Of a DNA stretch of 64,000 nt, positions 17,840-26,555 are shown piece after piece (position 1 is the stretch's first letter; every line of letters begins with the position of its first letter). A program made the translations under genes and the position numbers. The stretch comes from an uncultured Subdoligranulum sp. (GTDB lineage: Bacteria > Bacillota > Clostridia > Oscillospirales > Ruminococcaceae): assembly GCA_904374465.1 (NCBI GenBank), contig CAJFFY010000006.1, forward strand, positions 25,401 through 89,400, given 5' to 3'. The notes below the pieces were generated by a model. The model ran no database searches. It was not told the origin of the DNA and worked only from the letters and a program-made list of their open reading frames with translations.

Positions 17840-18753
17840 TTTATGCCGAACTGGCCGGGGGCCTGGGCAACCAGATGTTCATCTACGCCTTTGCCCGGGC
17901 GCTGGGCCTGCGCTGCGGCGAACCCGTCACCCTGCTGGACCGGCAGGACTGGCGGGACGGTGCGCCCGCCCACACGGTCTGCGCACTGGACGCGCTGCGC
18001 CTTTCCCCCGATGTGAAGATCCTGGCCGAACCGGGTTTTGCCAAAGCCTACCTGCCCGTGCAGAACGCCGCCAAAACGCTGATGATCAAGTACGAACAGC
18101 GCAAGGGACTGCTGGCCCGGGACTGGAACCGGTGGGAGCGCCGCTGCGCCCCGCTGCTCAACCTGGTGGGTACCCATTTTGCCACCGACGGCTATGTGCC
18201 GGTGCGCCGGGGTCCCACCCGGCATTTCCTGGCCTGGGGATACTTCCAGGGGGAAGCCTACTTTGCCGACTGCGCCGACGCCATCCGGCAGGAACTGCAG
18301 GCCAAGGACCCGCCGGCGGCCGAGGAATCTTCCACCATCGCCGCAGCACCCTACCCGGTGGCGGTACACCTGCGCCGGGGGGACTACTGCAAGCCGGAAA
18401 ACGAGATCCTGCAGGTCTGCACCCCGGCCTACTACGCCCGGGCCATCGCCGCCGTGGCGGCTGCTCACCCGGACGCCACCCTGTTTGTCTTTTCGGACGA
18501 CATCCCCTGGGCCCGGGCCAATCTCGACACCGCCGGGCTGCCCGCCGTGTACATGCCCCGGGGCAGCGCGGCGGGGGACCTGGCCCTGATGCAGCGGTGC
18601 CGGGGATTTGTGATCAGCAACTCCACCTACAGCTGGTGGGCCCAGTATCTGGCCGGGCCGGACCGGCAGGTGTGGGCCCCCGACCGGTGGTACGCCCACA
18701 CCAAACAGACGGCGCTCTACCAGCCGGACTGGCAATTGATTCCCACCGAATAA
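17836..18753 (+). CDS. GT11 family alpha-1,2-fucosyltransferase
   Basis: 305 residues. The N-terminus IYAELAGGLGNQMFIYAFAR is the GT11 hallmark. Motif I of the fucosyltransferases, VAVHLRRGDYCK (about residues 174-185), binds GDP-fucose, and the C-terminal motif FVISNSTYSWWAQYLAG is also kept. The family transfers fucose to the 2-hydroxyl of galactose, giving an H-antigen-like Fuc-alpha-1,2-Gal end. The GT6 gene three positions downstream would use exactly this acceptor. GDP-fucose synthesis genes are not in the window. Confidence 0.92.
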   Translation: MIYAELAGGLGNQMFIYAFARALGLRCGEPVTLLDRQDWRDGAPAHTVCALDALRLSPDVKILAEPGFAKAYLPVQNAAKTLMIKYEQRKGLLARDWNRWERRCAPLLNLVGTHFATDGYVPVRRGPTRHFLAWGYFQGEAYFADCADAIRQELQAKDPPAAEESSTIAAAPYPVAVHLRRGDYCKPENEILQVCTPAYYARAIAAVAAAHPDATLFVFSDDIPWARANLDTAGLPAVYMPRGSAAGDLALMQRCRGFVISNSTYSWWAQYLAGPDRQVWAPDRWYAHTKQTALYQPDWQLIPTE

Positions 18754-18772
18754 AACCGAAAGGGGGCCCTCC

Positions 18773-19771
18773 ATGCCGCTGTTTTCCATCATCGTGCCGG
18801 TGTACAATGTGCAGAACTACCTGGCCGACTGCATCAAGAGTGTGGCCGAGCAGGAAGGCCCCCGGGACTGGGAGTGCCTGCTCATCGACGACGGCTCCAC
18901 CGACCTGTGCCCCCAGCTGTGCGATACCTTCGCCCGGGAAATTCCCGGCGTGCAGGTCATCCACCGCAAAAACGGCGGGCTGGCTGCAGCCCGCAACACC
19001 GGGCTGGGGGCCGCCAAAGGGGACTGGGTGCTGTTTCTGGACAGCGACGACGCCATGGCCCCCGGACTGCTGGCAACCCTGCGCCGGGAACTGGCGGCCC
19101 ACCCGGGGTATGACTGGTATGTGGGCAAACATCTGGAGTGGCAGCCCGACGGCACCCTGACCGAACACGAAGGGCTGCATCTGCTGCCCGGTCCCTTTGA
19201 CAGCACCGACTACGGCGAACGGCTGCGGGCACTTTACCGGGCCGGACACTGGTCGGTGTGGAAATACTGCCTGCGCCGTGCCTGGCTGGTGGAGGAAAAC
19301 CTGCACTTCTGGCCCGACGTGCGCTGGGCCGAGGACTGGCCCTTTGATCTGCTGCTGCTGACCCGGTGCGAGGGAATCTATTTCCTCGACGTGGTGTTCA
19401 CCCACTACCGGGTGGGGCGCCCGGGCAGCCTGCTCACCGACGCCAAAAACCTGCCCAAGCGGTTCAAGGCGCTGGTGGCGGCCCAGCGGCGGCTGGTCGC
19501 TCTGGCCACCATCGAACACCTGGACACCGCCACCTACGCCGCCATGCGGGACGCCGCCGCCGATGTCTTCTGGCCCCAGGCCCGCACGGCCGCCGTGCCG
19601 GACGCAGGCATCCGGCACGCCTGCCTGCCCTACCTGAAACAGCTGCGCCCCCTCTACGCCCACGGCGCCGAGGTGGCCACCCGCCGGGACTGGCGGCTCT
19701 TCCAGAAGATGATGCGGCTGCTGGGTCCGCGGCTGACCCTCTGGCTGGCCGCCCACGCCAAGAAAGGATAA
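18773..19771 (+). CDS. Glycosyltransferase family 2
   Basis: 332 residues, GT-A fold. MPLFSIIVPVYNVQNYLADCIKSV opens the domain, the first Asp motif is LIDDGSTD, the D-x-D equivalent is FLDSDDAMA (about residue 100), and WAEDWPFDLLLLTRC matches the ED motif of inverting GT2 enzymes. It adds one sugar of the repeat; sugar unknown. GAAAGGGGG precedes the start. Followed by the flippase after 6 bp. Confidence 0.9.
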   Translation: MPLFSIIVPVYNVQNYLADCIKSVAEQEGPRDWECLLIDDGSTDLCPQLCDTFAREIPGVQVIHRKNGGLAAARNTGLGAAKGDWVLFLDSDDAMAPGLLATLRRELAAHPGYDWYVGKHLEWQPDGTLTEHEGLHLLPGPFDSTDYGERLRALYRAGHWSVWKYCLRRAWLVEENLHFWPDVRWAEDWPFDLLLLTRCEGIYFLDVVFTHYRVGRPGSLLTDAKNLPKRFKALVAAQRRLVALATIEHLDTATYAAMRDAAADVFWPQARTAAVPDAGIRHACLPYLKQLRPLYAHGAEVATRRDWRLFQKMMRLLGPRLTLWLAAHAKKG

Positions 19772-19777
19772 CCCGTT

Positions 19778-21310
19778 TTGCGAACCAAACGTACCCTCAT
19801 CAATATGGCCTACGCGGTGGGCTCCAGCCTGCTGCTGCTGTTGCTGGGCCTGGTCACCCGCAAGCTGCTGGTCTACAACTTCGGTACCCAGATCAGCACG
19901 GCGTCCCAGGTGGTCACCCAGCTGTTCAACTTTTTCTCCATCGCCGAGTTCGGCGTGGGCAGCGTCATCAGCTACCGCCTGTACGAGCAGATCGCCGCCC
20001 GCAACGAGGAAAAGATCAGCAAGTACATGTCGATGTACAAGTGGGCCTACCGGGCGGTGGGACTGGCCATCGCGGTGCTGGCCCTGCTGGGCGCCGCCGC
20101 CCTGCCCTGGATCATGCCCGACGTGCCGCTGACCACCGGCTACACGGTGTACGGCCTCAATGTTGTGTCCACGCTGTGCAGCTATTTCCTGGTCACCCGG
20201 CGGCTGATGTACACCTGCACCCAGCAGGGGTACCTGTGTACCCGCATTGACTTCTTCTTCAACGTGCTCACCTCGCTGGCCAAGATCGCCGTATCCCTGT
20301 GGTGCCCCAACTATGTGCTCTACTTCAGCGTGACCATCGTCTGCAACGTCTGCGCCAACCTGGTCATTGCCCGCCGGTTCCGCAAGGATTTCCCCTACGT
20401 GCATGACGTCAAGGTCAGCTTCCGGGATTTCAAGGACCTGGGCATCTTCCACGACCTGCGGTACTACCTGGTGCACCGGCTGTCCAACACCATCTACGGC
20501 TCGTCGGACACCATCGTCACCTCCCGCATGGGCGGTTCGCTCCAGACGACGCTGCTGGGCAACTACACCAACATCTCCACCAGCGCCACCGACCTGGGCA
20601 ACAAGATCATGGACAGCTTTGCCGCGGCCATCGGCAACATTGTCTACGACAAATCCGCCACCGCCAACGACCACGACAAGCAGGTGTTCTGGGGGATGGA
20701 TCTGTTCAGCTATGCCTTCGGCAGCTTTGTGGCCACGGCCTACTTCTGCCTGTTCCAGCCCTTCATGGCGGCCTGGATGGGGGAGGACTGGCTGCTGCCC
20801 CTGGGCTTTGTGCTGGTGTTCTGCCTGAACGAGTACGTGGGCTGGAACCACCGGATGCTGGGGTCCTACCGGGCGGTGCTGGGCCATTTTGAGCAGGACC
20901 AGTGGTTCATGGTGGCCTCGGCCGCCGTCAACCTGATCCTCAGTTTCGTTCTGTTCCCGGTCTTTGACATCACCGGCGCCCTCATCGCCACCGTGGTGGC
21001 CCACTGCATCATGTGGGCAGGGCGCATCGTCGTGGTGTTCAGCCGGTATATGAAGGGCAGCATGGGCCACTACCTGGTGATGCAGGCGCTGCACCTGGTC
21101 ACGCTGGCCCTCTGCATGGGCGGTACCTGGGCCGTCTGCGAGGCTGTGCCGCTGGACGGCTGGCTGGGGCTTGTGCCCCGGGCGGTGATCGTCTGCATCC
21201 TGCCCAATCTCTTCAACCTGCTGGTCTACGGCTGGGGCCGTGACGCCGCCTACCTGCGGCAGTACGGCGCCGGAATCTGGCGCAAACTCACCCATAAAAG
21301 GAGCGCGTGA
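19778..21310 (+). CDS. Oligosaccharide flippase (Wzx/MATE-like)
   Basis: 510 residues from a TTG after AAAGGA. About 12-14 membrane helices: the start RTLINMAYAVGSSLLLLLLGLVTRK, then NFGTQISTASQVVTQLFNFFSIAEFGVG, are typical of polysaccharide exporters of the MOP superfamily. It should flip lipid-linked glycan across the membrane. Its stop shares one base with the ATG of the GT6 gene (TGATG). A flippase inside this gene run argues for export of the product. Confidence 0.9.
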   Translation: MRTKRTLINMAYAVGSSLLLLLLGLVTRKLLVYNFGTQISTASQVVTQLFNFFSIAEFGVGSVISYRLYEQIAARNEEKISKYMSMYKWAYRAVGLAIAVLALLGAAALPWIMPDVPLTTGYTVYGLNVVSTLCSYFLVTRRLMYTCTQQGYLCTRIDFFFNVLTSLAKIAVSLWCPNYVLYFSVTIVCNVCANLVIARRFRKDFPYVHDVKVSFRDFKDLGIFHDLRYYLVHRLSNTIYGSSDTIVTSRMGGSLQTTLLGNYTNISTSATDLGNKIMDSFAAAIGNIVYDKSATANDHDKQVFWGMDLFSYAFGSFVATAYFCLFQPFMAAWMGEDWLLPLGFVLVFCLNEYVGWNHRMLGSYRAVLGHFEQDQWFMVASAAVNLILSFVLFPVFDITGALIATVVAHCIMWAGRIVVVFSRYMKGSMGHYLVMQALHLVTLALCMGGTWAVCEAVPLDGWLGLVPRAVIVCILPNLFNLLVYGWGRDAAYLRQYGAGIWRKLTHKRSA

Positions 21311-22161
21311 TGCCGAAAATCGGGATGCTCTACCTCTGCACCGGGAAGTACACGGTCTTCTGGCCGGAATTCTACGCGAGTTTTGAGAAAAACTTCCTGC
21401 CCGGGTGCGAAAAGGAATATTTCGTCTTTACCGACGCCGAAACCATCCCGGGGCAGGATTGCCCCCGGGTGCACCGCATCACCCAGGAGGCCTACGACTG
21501 GCCCTACAGCACGCTGCGGCGGTTTTCCATTTTTTTGACGCAGGAAAAAGCCCTGGCCGGCTGCGATTTTCTCTTCTTTTTCAATGCCAACCTGGTCTGC
21601 GAAAAAACCGTCACGGCGGAGGAATTCTTGCCCCGGCCCGAGAAAGGCGAAAACCTGCTGCTGGTACAGCAGCCCGGCTTCTGGGACAAAAAGCCGATCT
21701 TTTACTCCTACGACCGCAACCCCAAAAGTACGGCCTATATTCCCTACAACTGCGGCAGGGACTATGTGTCGGGCGGGCTCAACGGCGGGACGGCGGCGGC
21801 TTTTCTGGCGCTGTGCCACGAGCTGGAACGCCGCACCGAGGACGATCTGGCCCGCGGGGTCATTGCCCTGTGGCACGACGAAAGCCAGCTCAACCGCTAT
21901 GCGGCGGAGCGCAGCGACTATCGGCTGCTGACCCCCGCCTACTGGTACCCCGAGGGCTGGGACCTGCCCTTTGAGGCCAAGATTGTGGTGCGGGACAAGG
22001 CGCGCTATTTCGATGTGGCGGCCGTCAAGCACAAGGATGCCCGCCCCCAGAGCTGGCTTGCCCGCAAGTGGGGGGCCTTCCGGGAAAACTGGCTGCCCTA
22101 CCTGTGGTACGCCCGGGATGCCCTGCTGCACAAAACCCTGCAAGGCGGTGATGCGCAATGA
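21310..22161 (+). CDS. GT6 family glycosyltransferase (ABO blood-group transferase family, bacterial type)
   Basis: 283 residues; the GTG three bases earlier is possible, but ATG at 21310 has AGGAG at good distance. Motifs match GT6 throughout: IGMLYLCTGKYTVFWPEFY, YFVFTDA, HRITQEAYDWPYSTLRRF, then FFFNANLVC (N92-A93-N94) where animal enzymes have the metal-binding D-x-D, then GGLNGGT and the catalytic-region WHDESQLNRY. Bacterial members such as Bacteroides ovatus BoGT6a also have N-A-N and work without metal, adding alpha-1,3 GalNAc or Gal to Fuc-alpha-1,2-Gal. Which of the two this one uses is not readable by eye. Confidence 0.9.
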   Translation: MPKIGMLYLCTGKYTVFWPEFYASFEKNFLPGCEKEYFVFTDAETIPGQDCPRVHRITQEAYDWPYSTLRRFSIFLTQEKALAGCDFLFFFNANLVCEKTVTAEEFLPRPEKGENLLLVQQPGFWDKKPIFYSYDRNPKSTAYIPYNCGRDYVSGGLNGGTAAAFLALCHELERRTEDDLARGVIALWHDESQLNRYAAERSDYRLLTPAYWYPEGWDLPFEAKIVVRDKARYFDVAAVKHKDARPQSWLARKWGAFRENWLPYLWYARDALLHKTLQGGDAQ

Positions 22162-23861
22162 CCAAACGAACGGAACGGTATTTCTGGGCCGCGGCGGCGG
22201 TGCTCTGCCTGGGGGTGCTGCTCTACTCCGCCTTTACAGGGCTGGAAATCGACGAGGAATACGCCCTCTCGCTGGGGTACCGGCTGGTCAGCGGCGACCG
22301 GCTGTTTGCCACCATGTGGGAACCCCACCAGCTCTCGTCGCTGCCGGCGGCCGCGCTGCTGGCGGTGTATCTGGGCATCACCGGCACCACCACCGGGGTG
22401 CTGCTCTTTTTCCGGTTGGTGGTGCTGGCCTGCAAAGCCGGCATGAGCTGGGTCTTTTATAAGGAATTCCGGCGGGATCTGGGCCGCAGCGGGGCCGCCC
22501 TGGCGGCGCTGGTGCTGCTTTTGTATATCCCCAAGTGGTTTCTGGGCCCGGACTATACCGGCCAGCAGTTCCACTTTACGGTGGCGGCGTTCCTGTGCTG
22601 CCACCATTACGTCACCCGGGGGTTCCGCAAACCCTGGCTGGTGGCGGTGGGCGCGGTCTGCGCCTGCCTGAGCTTTCTGGCCTTTCCCCAGAGCATCGCG
22701 GCCTTTGCGGTGCTCTGGATCGGCATGGTCCTGCTGGGACGCCAGGGCGGCGAGGCCCGGTTCCTGGGCATTCCCCGGGGCGCCTGGGTGCTGCTGGGCA
22801 GCTGTGCGGTCTGCGGCGTGGCCTTCCTGGTCTGGACGCTGCAGGGTATGGGCTTTGATCTGGGGGCATTCCTCGCGCGGGTGGGGCTGATCCTCCACGA
22901 TCCGCAGTATAACTTTACGGCGGGGGAGCGGCTGGCGCTGCTGGCGCAGCAGGCCCTGCCGGTGCTGCAGAGCTGGCGGTGGCCGCTGGCCATGGCCCTG
23001 GTGGCCTACGCCGTTGCCGGCCTGCGCAAGGTGGCTTTGCCGGAACGCGGTGCCTTTGTGCTGGGACTGTGGGGCATTCTGGCCACGCTGCTGTGCGCGC
23101 TGCGCGCCGTCAAGGACGGCAGCCTGGACGAACGGCAGTTTGTGCCGGTGCTGGTGCTGGCCGGGGCCTGGGCCTTCTGGCGTGCCCGCGAGCAGCCCGG
23201 CGCGGCGGCGCTGTTCTGGCTGGGGTATCTGCCCGGGCTGGCCGCCTACGCCTTTATTTTGCGTTCCACCCTGCTGGGGCTGCCCGCCACCTTCATGTAC
23301 CTGACCTGGCCGGCCCTGTGCGGCTTGCTGATGCTGCTGCGGGTGCGACCGCCCACGGCGCGGGCGGCGCTGGGGGCGGTGCTGGTCTTCCTGGCGGTTT
23401 GCCGGGTCTGGTGCGTCCAGACCACCGGCTGGAAGGGCCACACGGTGGCAGACACCCCGCTGGTGATGATTGAAAACGGCCCGGCCAAGGGCATCCGGGC
23501 GGACGAAAAGGCCGCCGATATGCAGCAGTGCCTGTATGAGGCGCTGGCCCCCTATGCCGGGCAGGGGGTGCTGCAGGCCATCGGGGAACAGCACGGCCTG
23601 GGCTTCCTGATGGCGGACGGCACCCTGACCGTCAACCAGGCGTCGGTGATCTCCGGCACCGACAGCGACCCCCGATTCATCCAATACTACGAGGAAATGC
23701 CGGAAAAACTGCCCGACGTCATCCTCTATGACGACGCCGAGGTGCGGGACATGGCGGAGTTCCATGCCTGGATCGAGGAGAACCTGCCCATTGCCGACCG
23801 GTACACCGTGACCTTCGGCACCGCCAACCTGCAGGTGCTGGTGGTGGACAAAACGGCCTGA
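22158..23861 (+). CDS. GT-C-type membrane glycosyltransferase or polymerase-like protein
   Basis: 567 residues. Around eleven hydrophobic helices fill residues 8-420, then a soluble C-terminal tail of about 140 residues. Early in the first outer loop lies IDEEYALSLGYRL, the acidic D-E pair typical of GT-C enzymes that use polyprenyl-phosphate sugars. Members act on the outer face of the membrane. It could decorate or join the flipped glycan. It overlaps the GT6 gene by 4 bp and is followed by a terminator. Confidence 0.7.
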   Translation: MTKRTERYFWAAAAVLCLGVLLYSAFTGLEIDEEYALSLGYRLVSGDRLFATMWEPHQLSSLPAAALLAVYLGITGTTTGVLLFFRLVVLACKAGMSWVFYKEFRRDLGRSGAALAALVLLLYIPKWFLGPDYTGQQFHFTVAAFLCCHHYVTRGFRKPWLVAVGAVCACLSFLAFPQSIAAFAVLWIGMVLLGRQGGEARFLGIPRGAWVLLGSCAVCGVAFLVWTLQGMGFDLGAFLARVGLILHDPQYNFTAGERLALLAQQALPVLQSWRWPLAMALVAYAVAGLRKVALPERGAFVLGLWGILATLLCALRAVKDGSLDERQFVPVLVLAGAWAFWRAREQPGAAALFWLGYLPGLAAYAFILRSTLLGLPATFMYLTWPALCGLLMLLRVRPPTARAALGAVLVFLAVCRVWCVQTTGWKGHTVADTPLVMIENGPAKGIRADEKAADMQQCLYEALAPYAGQGVLQAIGEQHGLGFLMADGTLTVNQASVISGTDSDPRFIQYYEEMPEKLPDVILYDDAEVRDMAEFHAWIEENLPIADRYTVTFGTANLQVLVVDKTA

Positions 23862-23868
23862 CCTTACG

Positions 23869-23895
23869 CGCCCCCGTTGCCAGCGGGGGCGTTTT
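23869..23895 (+). terminator. Terminator at the end of the first glycan operon
   Basis: Stem CGCCCCCG with CGGGGGCG around TTGCCAG, then TTTT. The -35 of the following promoter lies inside the loop. Confidence 0.85.
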
Positions 23896-23905
23896 GTGTT
23901 ATGCT
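23877..23905 (+). promoter_or_regulatory. Promoter of the second glycan gene group, overlapping the terminator
   Basis: TTGCCA (23877-23882), a 17-bp spacer and TATGCT (23900-23905) with extended -10 TGT. It would drive the group starting at 23943. Confidence 0.6.
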
Positions 23906-23942
23906 TAAACCAAAACTTGCTTCGGCCAAAGGAGCCTTGCCC

Positions 23943-24737
23943 ATGGAAAAACTGCTTGTCTTCATTCCCGCCTACAACTGCGAAAAACAGGTGCCGCGGG
24001 TGCTCTCCCAGCTGCTGGACGCCCGCATCGCCCCCTGGGTGGGGGAATGTATTGTGGTGAACAACCGCTCCACCGACGGCACCGAGGCCGCGGTGCAGGA
24101 CTGGTGCCGCCGCCATCCCGAGGCGCCGGTGCATCTGCTGCGCAACGACCAGAACTACGGCCTGGGCGGCAGCCACAAGGTGGCCTTCGGCTATGCGGTC
24201 GCCCACGGGTATGACCATCTGGTGGTGCTGCATGGCGACGACCAGGGCGCCATCGCGGACCTTTTGCCCATTCTGCAGGACGGTACGTATCTAAAGTACG
24301 ACTGCTGCCTGGGCTCCCGCTTCATGAAGGACAGCCGCATCCGGGGCTACAGCACGCTGCGGGTGGTGGGCAACCACGGCTTCAACGCCCTGTTCAGCCT
24401 GGTGGCGCGCCAACGCATCACCGACCTGGGCAGCGGGCTCAACCTGTACGCTGTGGCGCCGCTGCGAAACGGATACTACAAAAAATTTCCCGATACGCTG
24501 TATTTCAATGACTGCATGATCCTGGCCCTCTGCCAGCTCAAACAGAAAGTGCTGTTCTTCCCCATCAGCTGGCGGGAGGAAGACCAGGTCAGCAACAACA
24601 AGCTCACCAGCTTCGGCATCAGCCTGCTCAAACTCTGCGGGCGGTATCTGCGCAGCCCCCGGGACTTCGTAAGCCGGGAGTGGCGCGACAAGATCATCGA
24701 CGACTACACCTACACCGAGATTCCGGTGCAGCAGTAA
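23943..24737 (+). CDS. Glycosyltransferase family 2, dolichyl-phosphate-mannose-synthase-like
   Basis: 264 residues from MEKLLVFIPAYNCEKQV with AAAGGAG upstream; the longer reading to 23877 runs through the promoter. GT-A motifs are VVNNRSTDGTEA, the D-x-D equivalent VLHGDDQGA (about residue 99) and GSGLNLYAV. No C-terminal membrane helices are seen, so it is a soluble DPM1-like enzyme. It may load a sugar on polyprenyl phosphate, which would feed the GT-C protein just upstream; this link is inference. Confidence 0.85.
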   Translation: MEKLLVFIPAYNCEKQVPRVLSQLLDARIAPWVGECIVVNNRSTDGTEAAVQDWCRRHPEAPVHLLRNDQNYGLGGSHKVAFGYAVAHGYDHLVVLHGDDQGAIADLLPILQDGTYLKYDCCLGSRFMKDSRIRGYSTLRVVGNHGFNALFSLVARQRITDLGSGLNLYAVAPLRNGYYKKFPDTLYFNDCMILALCQLKQKVLFFPISWREEDQVSNNKLTSFGISLLKLCGRYLRSPRDFVSREWRDKIIDDYTYTEIPVQQ

Positions 24738-24750
24738 GGAGGCTTTTTTC

Positions 24751-25779
24751 ATGAAAGTGTTGGTAACGGGCGCCGCCGGATTCATCGGCGGCCAGCTGTG
24801 GCACGCCCTGTGGCAGCGCGGCGACGAGGTCGTCGGCATCGACAACTTCTCCTACGGCAACCTGGACAACCTGAAATTTGACGACCATGACTTCGGCCCC
24901 GAGGTGCGCCGGATGGACATCCGCGACCGGCAGGCCATTCCGGCCCTGTTCGAGGCGGAAAAGTTCGATGTGGTTTACAACATTGCGGGTATTGCCCCGC
25001 TGCCCGACTGCCAGAGCGACCCGGTCCAGGCGGTGGAAGTGAATACCCTGGGGCTCGTGCATCTGCTGGAATGTGCCCGCCGCACCGGCGTCAAGCAGGT
25101 GGTGCAGGCCTCCACCAACGCCATGTATGAGAACGAGACGGAATTCCCCACGGTGGAAACCTCCTTCCATACGCCGACGCTGATCTACCCCAACACCAAA
25201 TACTGCGGCGAGCGGTTCTGCCAGAGCTTTGCCGACACCTACGGCATGACGGTGACCTGCCTGCGGTTTGCCAACGTCTACGGCCCCCACATCGACTGCC
25301 TGCGCAAGCAGCCGCCCTTTGTGGGGTATATGATCCGGGAACTGTACTACGGCCGCACGCCGGAGTTCCACTCGGACGGCAACCAGCGCCGGGACTACAT
25401 CTATGTGGATGACCTCATCGCCCTGGCCCTGCGGGTGGTGGAACGCCCGCAAAAGGGCTTTGATGCGGTCAACGTCTCCAGCAACCAGAGCTACTCGGTG
25501 CGGCAGCTCTACGGCATCGCCTGCCGCCTGATGGGCAAGGAGATCGAAGCCAAATACTGCCCCTCCAGCCATTACTGGGCCAAATACCCCGAACTGTACG
25601 GCGGGGCCTACGGCATCAAGGAGGAAATCCTCGACCACGAGGTCAACAAGTTCAGCCTCTGCGACAACACCCACGCCAAAGAAGCCTACGGCTGGGTGCC
25701 CCAGGTGGACATCGAGACCGGCCTTGCCCGGGTGATTGATGCCGAATGCAAGATGCTGGCCGCCCGGGACAACGCCTGA
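24751..25779 (+). CDS. NAD-dependent epimerase/dehydratase (extended SDR)
   Basis: 342 residues. The dinucleotide site is TGAAGFIGG (about 6-14), and the catalytic Tyr-x3-Lys is YPNTK (about residue 149) with Ser/Thr in ASTNAMYEN. Sequence after it (RFANVYGPH, DYIYVDDLIAL) is typical of UDP-glucose 4-epimerase and dTDP-sugar enzymes. It probably makes a nucleotide sugar for the locus; product unknown. Start follows AAGGAGG. Confidence 0.88.
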   Translation: MKVLVTGAAGFIGGQLWHALWQRGDEVVGIDNFSYGNLDNLKFDDHDFGPEVRRMDIRDRQAIPALFEAEKFDVVYNIAGIAPLPDCQSDPVQAVEVNTLGLVHLLECARRTGVKQVVQASTNAMYENETEFPTVETSFHTPTLIYPNTKYCGERFCQSFADTYGMTVTCLRFANVYGPHIDCLRKQPPFVGYMIRELYYGRTPEFHSDGNQRRDYIYVDDLIALALRVVERPQKGFDAVNVSSNQSYSVRQLYGIACRLMGKEIEAKYCPSSHYWAKYPELYGGAYGIKEEILDHEVNKFSLCDNTHAKEAYGWVPQVDIETGLARVIDAECKMLAARDNA

Positions 25780-25802
25780 GCGCCCGAAAAAGGAGCTGCT
25801 GT

Positions 25803-26555
25803 ATGTCCAAACTCCATCTGATTCTGCCCATGGCGGGCCGGGGCAGCCGCTTTTTTGAAAACGGCTTTGTCTGCCCCAAACCCCTCATCGAAATCCACGG
25901 CAAGCCCTTCTTCTACTGGGCGGCCCGCAGCGTGGAAAAGTTCGTGGACTGCGCCGACCTGACCTTTGTGGTGCTGGAAGAACACATCCGGGACTTTGCC
26001 ATCGACGAAAAGATCCGCCGCTGCTGGCCCGATGCCCGCATCGTCGCCCTGCCGGAGGTCACGGCCGGGGCGGCCGTCACGGCACTGAAGGGCGCCGAAA
26101 GTCTGCCCGACGGGGAACCGCTGCTCTTCAACGACTGCGACCATCTGTTTTTGTGTAAGTCCTTCTATGACTTCTGCGCGCAGGGCCGCTTTGCCGACGG
26201 CCCGGACGGCGCGCTGCTGACCTTCCCCAGCGATTCGCCCGCCTACAGTTATCTGCAGTACGGCGCCGACGGCAACGTCTGCCATACGGTGGAAAAACAG
26301 GTGGTCAGCCATGACGCCATCTGCGGGGCCTACTACTTCAAGGACAAAAAGACCTACGCCGATGCCTGCGCCGAATACCTGCACCACTGCGATTACAAAG
26401 AGTTTTTTGTCTCGGGCATCTACAACGTGCTGGCGGCCCGCGGCGCGGTGGTCAAAGGCTTTGCCACCGACCTGCACCTGCCCTTCGGCACGCCGGACGA
26501 GTACCGTGCGGCCGAAGCCCCCGAAAATGCCGCCGGATTTGAGGCGCTGGAATAA
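25803..26555 (+). CDS. Sugar-phosphate-type nucleotidyltransferase
   Basis: 250 residues from MSKLHLILPMAGRGSRF; the earlier in-frame reading overlaps the epimerase. The GT-A-like NTP transferase signature G-x-G-S-R-F ... PKPLIEI is at 12-32, and the metal-binding Asp is in FNDCDHLF (about residue 116). Such enzymes join a sugar phosphate, or in LicC-like cases phosphocholine, to a nucleotide. It abuts the flippase-kinase fusion with no gap, so the activated product may be made from that kinase's product. Confidence 0.85.
   Translation: MSKLHLILPMAGRGSRFFENGFVCPKPLIEIHGKPFFYWAARSVEKFVDCADLTFVVLEEHIRDFAIDEKIRRCWPDARIVALPEVTAGAAVTALKGAESLPDGEPLLFNDCDHLFLCKSFYDFCAQGRFADGPDGALLTFPSDSPAYSYLQYGADGNVCHTVEKQVVSHDAICGAYYFKDKKTYADACAEYLHHCDYKEFFVSGIYNVLAARGAVVKGFATDLHLPFGTPDEYRAAEAPENAAGFEALE

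Noticed and set aside
18614..21295. 893-codon minus-strand frame opposite the GT2 and flippase genes
   Set aside because: Antisense shadow with no domain and no ribosome site.
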